Assembly: GCA_964551975.1 (NCBI GenBank)
Contig: CAZKFI010000015.1
Location: forward strand, 1-40,491
From: REEB426 sp964551975
GTDB lineage: Bacteria > Actinomycetota > Actinomycetes > S36-B12
Length of the DNA: 40,491 bases
Direction of reading: 5' to 3'
The position numbers and the translations under genes were made by a program. The notes beneath the pieces were generated by a model. The model saw only the letters and a program-made list of their open reading frames with translations, ran no database searches and was not told where the DNA came from. Positions 24,689 through 32,476 of the stretch are shown one piece after another (position 1 is the first letter of the stretch; each line of letters opens with the position of its first letter).

Positions 24689-25585
24689 TCAGGTACGCGA
24701 AGCTGCAGCGATTTGGTCGATGGTGCGCGCCAACATCGCCGTGTACTCCTCATCGCTTTGCTGTGCGGTGAGGCCTTCGGTGAGTGCCCGCGAGAAACTT
24801 GCGATCAGGCCGTTGTTGCGCGCGAGCAGCGTGCAGGCTTCATCACGGCTATAGCCACCGGACAGTGCCACGACGCGCAGCACCTTCGGATGCTCGATCA
24901 GGGGGCGATAGAAGTTGTCTTCACTGGGGATCGTCAACTTGAGCATGATCTGCTGATCGTCACCCAGGCCATCGAGACCGGCCAGAATCGCGTCGCGCAG
25001 CATCGCCTCGATCTGCACCTTGTCCGCTGCCTTGATGTCGACCTCGGGTTCCAGAATGGGAACCAGGCCGGCAGCAAGGATCTGCTTGCCGATGGCGAAC
25101 TGCTGATCAACAACAGCCTGCACACCGGCCGGGTTGGCAGACTTGATGACCGAGCGCATCTTGGTGCCGAACACTCCGTGGCTCTTGGCTTTGGCCAACA
25201 GGTCGTCCAACGGGAAGGGCTTCATGACCTGAGCCCCATCCACCTCGTCAGCCAGACCTTTGTCCACCTTGATCAGGGGGACGATGTTCTTGACATTCCA
25301 CAGGTACTCGGCCGAACCCATGCCTTCGATCTGGCGATCCATGGTGTCTTCAAACAGGATCGCGGCGAGGATGCGATCGGAGGTAAATGCGGGGTTGGTG
25401 ATGATCCGGGTGCGCATCTGGTGGATGCGGTCGAACATCTCTGCCTCATTGGCGTAGCCACTGGCATCGATGCCGTAGAGGGCGAGCGCCTTGGGCGTAC
25501 TGCCACCACTTTGATCCAGGGCGGCGATGAAGCCATCTCTGGAGCGCATCGCGTCGTACTGGGCCTGGTTTTCGGCGTTGGTCAT
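24689..25585 (-). CDS. Fructose-bisphosphate aldolase, class I
   Basis: A 298-residue class I (Schiff-base, metal-independent) aldolase cleaving fructose 1,6-bisphosphate in glycolysis or forming it in gluconeogenesis. Signatures: FIAALDQSGGSTPKALALYGI near the N-terminus, ILFEDTMDRQIEG, PLIKVDKGL, PILEPEVDI and IMLKLTIPSEDNFY, whose Lys (about 216) is the probable Schiff-base residue, and ALSGGYSRDEA. It has none of the zinc-binding motifs of class II enzymes. I chose ATG 25585 because GGTGGAG is 5 nt upstream; an in-frame start two codons earlier lies inside that sequence. Confidence 0.93.
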   Translation of the reverse strand: MTNAENQAQYDAMRSRDGFIAALDQSGGSTPKALALYGIDASGYANEAEMFDRIHQMRTRIITNPAFTSDRILAAILFEDTMDRQIEGMGSAEYLWNVKNIVPLIKVDKGLADEVDGAQVMKPFPLDDLLAKAKSHGVFGTKMRSVIKSANPAGVQAVVDQQFAIGKQILAAGLVPILEPEVDIKAADKVQIEAMLRDAILAGLDGLGDDQQIMLKLTIPSEDNFYRPLIEHPKVLRVVALSGGYSRDEACTLLARNNGLIASFSRALTEGLTAQQSDEEYTAMLARTIDQIAAASRT

Positions 25586-25659
25586 CCTCACTCCACCCGC
25601 AATTCCTGTCTAGGTCGGCCCACCTGCGCGCGGCCGCTCAACGAAACGGTGCTCGTAGC

Positions 25660-26985
25660 CTACCGACCCGATGTAAACGTATCCATGGGAGCAGGGTTCG
25701 CTTCCGTGGCGCCGGATACCGCAGGTGCCGAAGTGAGGCTGCGGACCGAACGCGCCAGGAGCGCGGCCAGGATGGCAATCGAGGCGACCACGGCTGCCAG
25801 GGTGAACGCCACCATGGGCCCTGCCACACCGATCAGAGGTCCAGCCAGTGCCAGGCCCAGTGGTCCGAACATCAGGGAGCCCATGGCGTCGTACGAGGCC
25901 ACCCGCGAGAGGGAATCGCGGGGAATATTGCGATGGAGTGCGGTGAACCAGAGGACCTGCAGCAGTTCGATCGCCACTCCCCAGAGCAGGCTGCCTGCGC
26001 AGATGATCAGCAGCGGTGCGCCTGCGGCCATCGTCATCAACCAGACCGGGAGAGCGAGGCAGGCGAGCATCGCGACCACCAACGGTCGCTTCGGTGAGAT
26101 TCGAGAGCCGATGTAGGCCCCGATGAGCAGGCCAACGGACATGGTGGCCATGACCGAGGCCCATGCCGCCGCACCTCCGTAGCGCTGATCGGCGAGGACC
26201 GGCCCCATCACCCGTTCCGCACCGTCCAAGACCATGACGATCACGCTGAAGGACGCGACGATCACCACCACCCAGCGGTATGAAATGAACACCCGCCATC
26301 CGTGCAGGAAGTCCTGCCAGACCGAATCACCAGTGGAGGCCTTGGGGACGACACGCAGTGTCCACACCAGCAGGCCGTTGACGAGGAAGGTCAGCGCATC
26401 GATGAGCAGTGCCGTGCCCGCGCCCCATCCGCTCACGATGAGACCACCAAGGGCGCTGCCCAGGATCATGCCGAGATTGGACCCCAGGGCTACGTAGGCG
26501 TTGGCCGGCTGCACATGCTCCTCGATCACCAGGTCGGGGACGAGGCCGGAGAAGGCCGGGTACCAGAAACCGTTCAGCACACCGGCAACTGCCGCAAGCA
26601 GCGCCAGGGCGGGAATCGATGCATGTCCGGTGAGGAACAGCAGCGCCTGAATCCCAACAACGACACTCAGGGCAATGTCAGTGAGCGCGATCATCCGCGC
26701 CCGGCCCAACCGGTCTGCCACCACACCGGCAATCGGCAGCGTGAGCACCAGCGGCACAGCCTGAGCTGCCAGCACCAGGCTCAGCGCCGTCGGTGAGCCG
26801 TCGGGCAGGGCAAGCACACCGAAGGCGAGGGCAATGGGGCCCATGCCATTGCCCACGTTGCTCAATGTGCGCGCGGCCAGGAAACGGCGGTAGCGCCCAT
26901 TGCCGAGCACACCCGCACCAAGGCCCCGCCACCAGGTCGACACTGCGCTCACGGTGCTCACGGCGCTACCCGTCGGCCCCATCAC
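25660..26985 (-). CDS. MFS transporter (EntS/MFS_3-type exporter)
   Basis: A 441-residue membrane protein with about 12 predicted helices. The first half shows RRFLAARTLSNVGNGMGPIALAFGVL and the MFS loop motif GVVADRLGRARMI (residues about 86-98). The second half starts near DFLHGWRVFISYRWVVVIV and has a matching loop (GSRISPKRPLVVA). This pattern fits the enterobactin-exporter-like and macrolide-efflux-like MFS branch; substrate unknown. Its ATG overlaps the SpoU stop as ATGA, so the two are coupled. The N-terminus holds a VSTVSAVST near-repeat. Confidence 0.88.
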   Translation of the reverse strand: MMGPTGSAVSTVSAVSTWWRGLGAGVLGNGRYRRFLAARTLSNVGNGMGPIALAFGVLALPDGSPTALSLVLAAQAVPLVLTLPIAGVVADRLGRARMIALTDIALSVVVGIQALLFLTGHASIPALALLAAVAGVLNGFWYPAFSGLVPDLVIEEHVQPANAYVALGSNLGMILGSALGGLIVSGWGAGTALLIDALTFLVNGLLVWTLRVVPKASTGDSVWQDFLHGWRVFISYRWVVVIVASFSVIVMVLDGAERVMGPVLADQRYGGAAAWASVMATMSVGLLIGAYIGSRISPKRPLVVAMLACLALPVWLMTMAAGAPLLIICAGSLLWGVAIELLQVLWFTALHRNIPRDSLSRVASYDAMGSLMFGPLGLALAGPLIGVAGPMVAFTLAAVVASIAILAALLARSVRSLTSAPAVSGATEANPAPMDTFTSGR

Positions 26986-27623
26986 TGGTCACCTGACGAA
27001 AAACGATGCTGACGTATCCACGCATGCATGGCGATCGCGGCAGCGGCTCCGGCATTGATGGAGCGGGTAGATCCGTACTGCGCAATGGCCAGGATCTGGT
27101 CGCACGGGAGCTGGCCCTGCGGTGAGATGCCGACACCTTCTTGGCCGAAGAGCAGGATGCAGGCAGCGGGTAGTTGCACCATCTCCAGTTGCCGCGCTCC
27201 GGGAAGATTGTCGATGCCAATGATGGGTAAGTGCTCGCGCGCCGCCCAGTCGGCGAAGGCCACCGCATCGGCATGGTGGCTGACCTCCAGATAGCGGTCG
27301 GTCACCATCGCACCTCGCCGATTCCAGCGCCGCCGTCCAATGATGTGCACCGTGTGCGCCGCAAAGGCGTTAGCCGTGCGCACGACCGATCCGATGTTGA
27401 AGTCGTGGTCGAAGTTCTCGATCGCGACGTGGAAACTGTGCCGATGCGCACGCAGGTCGGCGACTATGGCATCCATCCGCCAGTACCGGTAACGGTCGGC
27501 GACGTTACGCCGATCACCGTCAGCCAGGAGTTGCCGGTCCCACTGGTCCCCGGTTGGCCACGGCTCAGGGTGCGGACCGACGCCAACTGCCGGCGACGAT
27601 CCGAGGTGACCTGGACCCTGCAC
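26982..27623 (-). CDS. SpoU-family (SPOUT) tRNA/rRNA 2'-O-methyltransferase
   Basis: A 213-residue SAM-dependent RNA ribose methyltransferase. Motif 1 is NFDHDFNIGSVVRTANAF (about 72-89), motif 2 includes LFGQEGVGIS and motif 3 is IAQYGSTRSINAGAAAAIAMHAW, the trefoil-knot SAM site. It matches the actinobacterial subgroup with GDRRNVADRYRYW upstream of the domain. The target RNA is unknown. GTG 27623 is preceded by TATCGT and exactly 6 nt; the much longer reading to 28007 is antisense to the DedA gene and is rejected. Confidence 0.88.
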   Translation of the reverse strand: MQGPGHLGSSPAVGVGPHPEPWPTGDQWDRQLLADGDRRNVADRYRYWRMDAIVADLRAHRHSFHVAIENFDHDFNIGSVVRTANAFAAHTVHIIGRRRWNRRGAMVTDRYLEVSHHADAVAFADWAAREHLPIIGIDNLPGARQLEMVQLPAACILLFGQEGVGISPQGQLPCDQILAIAQYGSTRSINAGAAAAIAMHAWIRQHRFSSGDQ

Positions 27624-27635
27624 CCCGTGACGATA
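27624..27635 (-). promoter_or_regulatory. Predicted leaderless -10 box of the SpoU gene
   Basis: TATCGT (27635-27630 on the minus strand) then six bases and GTG. The box overlaps by two base pairs the -10 of the divergent DedA gene, and the -35 would lie inside dedA. Confidence 0.5.
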
Positions 27636-27645
27636 GTGTCCCAAT
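27634..27645 (+). promoter_or_regulatory. Predicted leaderless -10 box of the DedA gene
   Basis: TAGTGT (27634-27639) then six bases and GTG 27646, with no Shine-Dalgarno. A -35 at 17-bp spacing (CTGGAC, 27611-27616) would lie inside the SpoU coding sequence. Confidence 0.5.
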
Positions 27646-28344
27646 GTGGATCTGATGACGGCGCTCCTGGCACCCCTACAACTCATCGGCCCAGCCGCCG
27701 TTTCAGCGCTCGGCCCAGATTGGCTGAATCCCGAAACGATGCTCACCAGCCTGGGCGACATCGCCTTCTGGGTGGTGCTCGCCATCATCTTCGCTGAGTG
27801 CGGCCTCCTCATCGGCTTCTTCCTACCCGGCGACTCCCTGCTCTTCGTCACGGGACTGTTCATCGCCCAGGGATTCATCTCCATCAATATCTGGCTCGCC
27901 AGTGGCCTGCTCGTGGTAGCCGCGTTTCTCGGCAACGCGGTCGGGTACTGGATCGGCGCAAAGACTGGCCCTGCCCTCTTCCGACGACCCGATAGCCGAT
28001 TGTTCAAGCAGGTCTACGTGGAGAAGACCCACGCATTCTTTGAGAAGTACGGAGCCCGCGCCATCATCATGGCGCGCTTTGTCCCGGTGGTGCGAACCTT
28101 CATCACAGCCATCGCTGGGGTTGGCAAGATGGACGCCCGGCGCTTCTTGATCTTCAGTGCAATCGGGGCACTGCTGTGGGGTGGCTGCGTTACGGTCGCC
28201 GGGTACTTCCTCGGCACGATTCCCTTTGTCAAGGACAACATCGACATCATCCTGCTACTGATCGTTGCGCTGAGCATCCTGCCCATCATCGTCGAGTTCA
28301 TCAAGCACCGTCGTGGACGCGGTGCCCGCGGACAGGTGGCCTGA
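27646..28344 (+). CDS. DedA-family membrane protein (VTT domain)
   Basis: A 232-residue membrane protein of the DedA/SNARE-associated family. Conserved segments include IIFAECGLLIGFFLPGDSLLFVTGLF (about 47-72), GNAVGYWIGAKTGP, and FFEKYGARAIIMARFVPVVRTFITAIAGVGKM with the conserved acidic-basic and FxPxxR residues. Members of the family take part in lipid carrier (undecaprenyl phosphate) recycling or phospholipid flipping and proton-dependent homeostasis; the exact role here is not known. The tail is strongly basic (KHRRGRGARG). The next + strand gene probably belongs to the same transcript. Confidence 0.92.
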   Translation: MDLMTALLAPLQLIGPAAVSALGPDWLNPETMLTSLGDIAFWVVLAIIFAECGLLIGFFLPGDSLLFVTGLFIAQGFISINIWLASGLLVVAAFLGNAVGYWIGAKTGPALFRRPDSRLFKQVYVEKTHAFFEKYGARAIIMARFVPVVRTFITAIAGVGKMDARRFLIFSAIGALLWGGCVTVAGYFLGTIPFVKDNIDIILLLIVALSILPIIVEFIKHRRGRGARGQVA

Positions 28345-28351
28345 TCAGCAG

Positions 28352-28882
28352 GTGCTCGTCGAAACGTGCGCAGGCGGGACGATAGTCATCGTTCACTCAG
28401 GAACGGCGAGTCACCCCGCAATGTCCGAGTTGATCGAATCGCACTCCAACGAATGCGCATCAGACGCACTCAGCCCACCACAGGTCCTCATCATCCACGC
28501 AGAAAGTGACCTCGAGGCCAACGCCGAGCTGCACCGCACTGGTCCTAACTCGCCCATCGTCCTGATGCTCCTAGCCGAGGCCACCGTGTTCGCATCAGGG
28601 ATCGGTGCGGGCCAGCGCTCAGCTCACCGAACGATCGCGGGCTACTGCCTGATTCCGTCTGATTCAGGTGACGTCAAGCCGGCATCACTCATGCGGGCTG
28701 GCACGGACTGGCCGCAGGCCCCTGTGGCCCTCGCCGCGTTGGCGGGCAATGCGCCGGCCCGAACCACCGCCCGACTCCATGGTTGGCAACCGATCGTTTG
28801 CGACAACTGGGCTGCCCTAGCCGACGACAGCATGCGCTGGGCTCGGCAGCGGCTCGCCGATCTGCAGCACGTCGGGTTGTAG
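28352..28882 (+). CDS. Unknown protein, possibly a degenerate alpha/beta-hydrolase-like domain
   Basis: A frame of about 176 codons that I do not firmly recognise. The segment TIVIVHSGTASHPAM could be a diverged nucleophile-elbow strand, and WPQAPVALAALAGNAPARTTARLHGWQPIV recalls a segment in small actinobacterial alpha/beta hydrolases, but a normal GxSxG elbow and a clear catalytic His are lacking. GTG 28352 is 7 nt after the dedA stop and suggests coupling; the frame extends back to GTG 28313 inside dedA, so the start is uncertain. Its stop is 11 nt from the convergent SDR stop. That it is coding is supported by frame length and the lack of a competing frame. Confidence 0.55.
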   Translation: MLVETCAGGTIVIVHSGTASHPAMSELIESHSNECASDALSPPQVLIIHAESDLEANAELHRTGPNSPIVLMLLAEATVFASGIGAGQRSAHRTIAGYCLIPSDSGDVKPASLMRAGTDWPQAPVALAALAGNAPARTTARLHGWQPIVCDNWAALADDSMRWARQRLADLQHVGL

Positions 28883-28893
28883 ACGCGGGCGCC

Positions 28894-29697
28894 TCAGCGC
28901 TGATTCGGCTCACGGGGCCCGCGGGGCCCACGAGGCCCACGAGCTCGGGAGGCCAGCCGGACCAGGGGTCGAGGCGCGTGCTGCAGCAGTGTCGCCATCG
29001 CCTTGTACTGAGGTCCCGTCACGCTAATTACCCGGCCCTGCTCCGCGTCACGCATCGCCTGCGCAGCGACATCGTCAGCATCAAGCCACATCCATTCGGG
29101 AACTTCCCCGACATCCATGGCGGCTCTGTCGTGAAACTCGGTACGCACATAGCCCGGACAAACCGCGACTGCACGCACGCCGGTGTCGGCAAGATCCTGG
29201 GCAAGGCCCTCAGTGAAGACGGTGACCCATGACTTCGCCGCAGAGTACGTGCTGCCAGTGATCCAACTGGCAACACTGCTGACATTGAAGATGACGCCTC
29301 GACCACGGGCCACCATCCCAGGCACTGCGGCATGGGTGAGGCGCAGCACAGCGGTGACGAGCACATCCAGGAGTTGCTGCTCTTGATCGATGGTGGTCTC
29401 GACAAAACCCTGAGCCAACCCGAAACCGGCGTTATTGACCAGTACCTGAATCGGTCGAGCAGGGTCTCGAAGTCGATCCGCAACGCGATCCACATCCTGG
29501 CGATTCGCCAGGTCAGCCGGCAGGACCTCAATACTCGCAATACCCACGGCGCAGGTTGCGCGAATCTCATCCGCTACCTGCTGCAAGCGCTGGGCATCTC
29601 GGGAAACCAGGACTAGGTCCATGCCTCTTTCCGCCAAGGCTTGGGCAAAGGCCCTTCCGATACCTGCAGTGGGTCCGGTGATCAGCGCAGCAGCCAT
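28894..29697 (-). CDS. Short-chain dehydrogenase/reductase
   Basis: A 267-residue classical SDR oxidoreductase using NAD(P)(H). The cofactor motif is ITGPTAGIGRAFA (TGxxxGIG), then LVNNAGFG, the catalytic S140 region (NVSSVAS), Y151 and K155 (YSAAK), and CPGYVRTEF. The substrate is unknown. The extreme C-terminus has a short tandem RGP tripeptide repeat from a 9-bp DNA repeat. It is a single-gene unit, divergent from the protease gene. Confidence 0.9.
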   Translation of the reverse strand: MAAALITGPTAGIGRAFAQALAERGMDLVLVSRDAQRLQQVADEIRATCAVGIASIEVLPADLANRQDVDRVADRLRDPARPIQVLVNNAGFGLAQGFVETTIDQEQQLLDVLVTAVLRLTHAAVPGMVARGRGVIFNVSSVASWITGSTYSAAKSWVTVFTEGLAQDLADTGVRAVAVCPGYVRTEFHDRAAMDVGEVPEWMWLDADDVAAQAMRDAEQGRVISVTGPQYKAMATLLQHAPRPLVRLASRARGPRGPRGPREPNQR

Positions 29698-29734
29698 ACG
29701 TCATCTTCTAACCGACAGCTCCCATGCCCACAAC

Positions 29735-29762
29735 CGGGCTCACAATCGGGCTCACAATCGGG
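29735..29762. repeat. 12-bp direct repeats between the SDR and protease genes
   Basis: CGGGCTCACAAT occurs at 29735-29746 and 29747-29758, followed by a third CGGG and preceded by a partial copy (CACAAC). The array is about 55-80 bp upstream of the predicted protease start box, so it may be a set of regulator sites. Confidence 0.6.
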
Positions 29763-29816
29763 TCCCGGTGCCTTGGTGCTGCACTGTGCAAGGTCTCTTC
29801 GCTCGGCACAGATGCT

Positions 29817-29828
29817 TACCGTCCAGCA
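29817..29828 (+). promoter_or_regulatory. Predicted leaderless -10 box of the protease gene
   Basis: TACCGT (29817-29822) then six bases and GTG 29829. No Shine-Dalgarno precedes the GTG. The -35 is weak. Confidence 0.45.
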
Positions 29829-31343
29829 GTGCAGCGTGATCGGGTCATTGGCCACAGACTCCACCGGATCGGGGCAATCTGCCTCACCTTGCTTATCGGC
29901 GCCACAGTGCTGCTCACGGCACCGAAACCCCAAGAGAGTCTTGCCGACGACAGCAACCCCCGTGTCGTCAATGGCGAAGACACCGGACGCGATCAATTCC
30001 CCTACCTCGTGGCCCTGTTGGGCACTGAGCAGTATCAGCAGGAGGGCGCCTACCTCGCGCAGTTCTGTGCCGGAGTGCTCACCACGCGACTGACCGTGGT
30101 AACCGCGGCACATTGCGTGGTTGACCCCGAGGCATCGGCACTTGGCGCGATCCGCACGATCGATCCCAGTGAACTCCTCGCTGGCCTGGGTCCAGTGTTG
30201 AAAAGTGGCAGTATCCCCACCTTTGCGGTCGCTGCGATCGCCGTACATCCGGATTTCAATCCGCGCACCGGAGGCTTCGACCTGGCTGTGCTCACCCTGA
30301 CCGAGGAAGTCAATGGCCGCCGAGTGCTGCTACCAATACTCCCGGCCGAACACGATCGCTACGCCAAGCCGGGTACCGCTGCGCGTATCGCCGGCTGGGG
30401 GAGCACGCAGCAGGAACCCTTGACCTATCCGAATGAACTGCACAGCGGGTCAGTCACGCTGTTTCCCTCAGGAACCTGCGGTAGAGGTGAGAACTACTCG
30501 CTGCAAGCGAAGACGTTCTATGGATTCAATGCGCAGGAGGCCGACTCGGAGTCCATGCTCTGCGCTGCCGGAGTTGGATCACGCGGTGTCATCATCGATA
30601 GTTGCCAGGGCGATTCGGGCGGACCTCTGGTTGTGGGACGCGGATCCAATGCGCGCCTTGTGGGCATCACGAGTTGGGGTGTTGCCTGCGCAAGTCAGCG
30701 ACCCGGTGTCTACACGCGAATTGAGAACATGACCGGATTCCTCTTCAGGCAGGGTGCGCTCGGGCGAACTCAACCCACTGTGCCACCCGTGGTTGCTGCG
30801 ATACCACTTCATCAGGCAATTCGGGTGACCTTCCAACCCACCGGTCTTGATGTACCGCCCACCGGATACGCGGCAACGGCAACTGACTCCAGCACCGGTA
30901 CCAGCCAGACCTGTTACGCGCTGCCGCGCAAAGACGAGGTGCGACCCAGTTGCGTCATCCCCGGTTTGGCCAACGGCAACACCTACCAGGTGGCTGGCAT
31001 AGCGACCACGGACCTCGGTGACACTCCGCCATCTGCTGCCCAGGCAGTCACACCACTGCCAGTGCCGACCCCTGGCCGCATCGTGGAATGGCGATGGTTA
31101 AGCACGACCAGTGTTCGGATCTTCGTCACGCGTAGCGATGGCAATGGCACGCCCCTCCTGCAACCGCGGGTGGTCTGCGTACCGATAGACGGAGGTCCAT
31201 CGCGAAGCGCCGTGATCCGTGACGGGTCTGCAACCCTGCAATCCCTGCAGCGAGTGCGCAATCTTTGCTCAGTATCAGCGACAAATGCCTACGGCACAGC
31301 GATCTCAGTCCCCCGGGTCTTACCCGTTGCGCGCAGTCGCTGA
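29829..31343 (+). CDS. Secreted trypsin-like serine protease with C-terminal FN3-like domains
   Basis: A 504-residue S1A protease. The N-terminal export signal spans about residues 8-39 (HRLHRIGAICLTLLIGATVLLTA). The zymogen-type cleavage site is R45 before VVNGEDTG. The catalytic triad is H95 (VVTAAHC), D151 (GFDLAVL) and S263 (DSCQGDSGGPL). D257, six residues before the Ser, predicts cleavage after Arg or Lys. Two fibronectin-III-like segments follow (about 310-410 and 415-504), often surface or substrate-binding modules. GTG 29829 is chosen because it gives a normal signal peptide and has a TACCGT box 6 nt upstream; an in-frame start at 29724 would translate the 12-bp repeats. The 3' end overlaps the convergent gene by 55 bp. 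Confidence 0.9.
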   Translation: MQRDRVIGHRLHRIGAICLTLLIGATVLLTAPKPQESLADDSNPRVVNGEDTGRDQFPYLVALLGTEQYQQEGAYLAQFCAGVLTTRLTVVTAAHCVVDPEASALGAIRTIDPSELLAGLGPVLKSGSIPTFAVAAIAVHPDFNPRTGGFDLAVLTLTEEVNGRRVLLPILPAEHDRYAKPGTAARIAGWGSTQQEPLTYPNELHSGSVTLFPSGTCGRGENYSLQAKTFYGFNAQEADSESMLCAAGVGSRGVIIDSCQGDSGGPLVVGRGSNARLVGITSWGVACASQRPGVYTRIENMTGFLFRQGALGRTQPTVPPVVAAIPLHQAIRVTFQPTGLDVPPTGYAATATDSSTGTSQTCYALPRKDEVRPSCVIPGLANGNTYQVAGIATTDLGDTPPSAAQAVTPLPVPTPGRIVEWRWLSTTSVRIFVTRSDGNGTPLLQPRVVCVPIDGGPSRSAVIRDGSATLQSLQRVRNLCSVSATNAYGTAISVPRVLPVARSR

Positions 31344-32446
31344 AGTGCCAATTCATTCATCGCTTCACGGGTTGCCAGAGTTTGCGCCTGAACTTGGAGG
31401 AACATCGCCTCGCGGATGCGCCGTTCGGCAGAGCAGCCAGCGCGCATGCCGGCACCAGCGCGCTGCGTCATGGTCACCGTCGCTGCTTGAACCGCAAGCT
31501 GCAACGCCTCAGCGCGCAGACGACGTGCCAGGACCAGGTCCATGGCGTCAAGTGGGCCTGCATCGGCTAGCACATAGGCGCGTTCACGAAGGCTCCGACA
31601 CTGCTCTACCAACAGCTGCGAAAGCTCATTGAGTTGAGCATCAGCCTTGGCCAATGCAATGCAGTGCAGTTCAGCGAGGCTGCCCCGAATGACCCCGAAG
31701 ATCGCTGCACTGGCATGTGCAGTTCTTTGAGCGTCCTGCAACTGCCAGCTGGGCGCATCCAGCACGGCGATGACATCTGCTGCATCCACCACTAGGTCTT
31801 GCAGGTGCAGTGGCCGGGTATGCGTTCCACCCATGGCCATGAGTTCCAGGACCGGCTCAACGACAACGCCCGGACTCACCTCCTGTCTCCCAGCCGGCAG
31901 CAGGAAGCAGACCAATCGATCACTGTCGGCACCGCAGCCGCGAACCATCACCTGGACCAGGTCGGCGATATCCCAGGAGGTCACCCAGTCCAACCGGCCC
32001 TGGATGAGCCATCCCGTTGCCGTGCGAGTGGCTACCGGGTTGGGTGGCCCTGGGCGCCGAACATGGGCAAACGCGGTGGCCGCCAGGAGTTTGCCCGACT
32101 GCAGGCCACCGAGGTAGCGATCGCGAAGATCGCCCAGGCCTGGATTCTCCGTCGACTGTTCGGCGCCCGCCAGCAGTTGAGTGGGCGTGGCGTGTTGCGC
32201 CCAACAGAACCAGGTTGATGCGTCACTTCCGGCGAGCAGCTCGGTGATCTCTCGGAGCTCCTGGCTTGGTCGACCAACTGGCAACAACTGAGCAGTTGCC
32301 AGGGAATCCCAATGGGTGCGTGGCACACCCTGCCGATCGATTTCCTCGGCCATCCCGGTGATGCGATCGGCGATCAGCGCTACCGCATTCGGCAGTGCGA
32401 CATGAGCTGGCCCCACCGGATCGACGAGCGGAAACGCAGCATGCAC
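31289..32446 (-). CDS. Acyl-CoA dehydrogenase-like flavoprotein
   Basis: A protein of about 385 residues with an acyl-CoA dehydrogenase layout: an N-terminal helical part, a middle beta domain (AATAFAHVRRPG, TGWLIQGRLDWVTSWDIADLVQVMVRG, THTRPLHLQDLVVD) and a C-terminal Ala/Leu-rich four-helix bundle. It resembles the diverged actinobacterial members rather than classical fatty-acid enzymes, and I cannot place the catalytic Glu. GTG 32446 is chosen because the upstream part of the frame overlaps the divergent aminotransferase; a CATGAT box lies 6 nt before it. Substrate and activity unknown. Confidence 0.75.
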   Translation of the reverse strand: MHAAFPLVDPVGPAHVALPNAVALIADRITGMAEEIDRQGVPRTHWDSLATAQLLPVGRPSQELREITELLAGSDASTWFCWAQHATPTQLLAGAEQSTENPGLGDLRDRYLGGLQSGKLLAATAFAHVRRPGPPNPVATRTATGWLIQGRLDWVTSWDIADLVQVMVRGCGADSDRLVCFLLPAGRQEVSPGVVVEPVLELMAMGGTHTRPLHLQDLVVDAADVIAVLDAPSWQLQDAQRTAHASAAIFGVIRGSLAELHCIALAKADAQLNELSQLLVEQCRSLRERAYVLADAGPLDAMDLVLARRLRAEALQLAVQAATVTMTQRAGAGMRAGCSAERRIREAMFLQVQAQTLATREAMNELALQRLRATGKTRGTEIAVP

Positions 32447-32458
32447 ATGTCCATCATG
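32447..32458 (-). promoter_or_regulatory. Possible leaderless -10 box of the acyl-CoA dehydrogenase-like gene
   Basis: CATGAT (32458-32453 on the minus strand) then six bases and GTG. It departs from TANNNT at the first base, so it is weaker than the others. Confidence 0.3.
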
Positions 32459-32464
32459 GCCCAG

Positions 32465-32476
32465 TAGCGTGCAGCC
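32465..32476 (+). promoter_or_regulatory. Predicted leaderless -10 box of the DapC-like aminotransferase gene
   Basis: TAGCGT (32465-32470) then six bases and ATG 32477. No Shine-Dalgarno is present. Confidence 0.5.

Noticed and set aside
24551..26116. Long + strand open frame of 521 codons
   Set aside because: It lies antisense to the aldolase and MFS genes, which have full family motifs. The translation has no recognisable motif and is a frame shadow caused by high GC content.
27624..28007. N-terminal extension of the SpoU protein by 128 residues
   Set aside because: The extension is antisense to DedA, is low-complexity and basic, and is absent from the actinobacterial family; GTG 27623 gives the expected N-terminus.
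28903..28945. GGCCCAC-type short repeats considered as a terminator or mobile-element scar
   Set aside because: They are inside the SDR coding sequence and simply encode the RGP tail repeats; no stem with a tail is formed.
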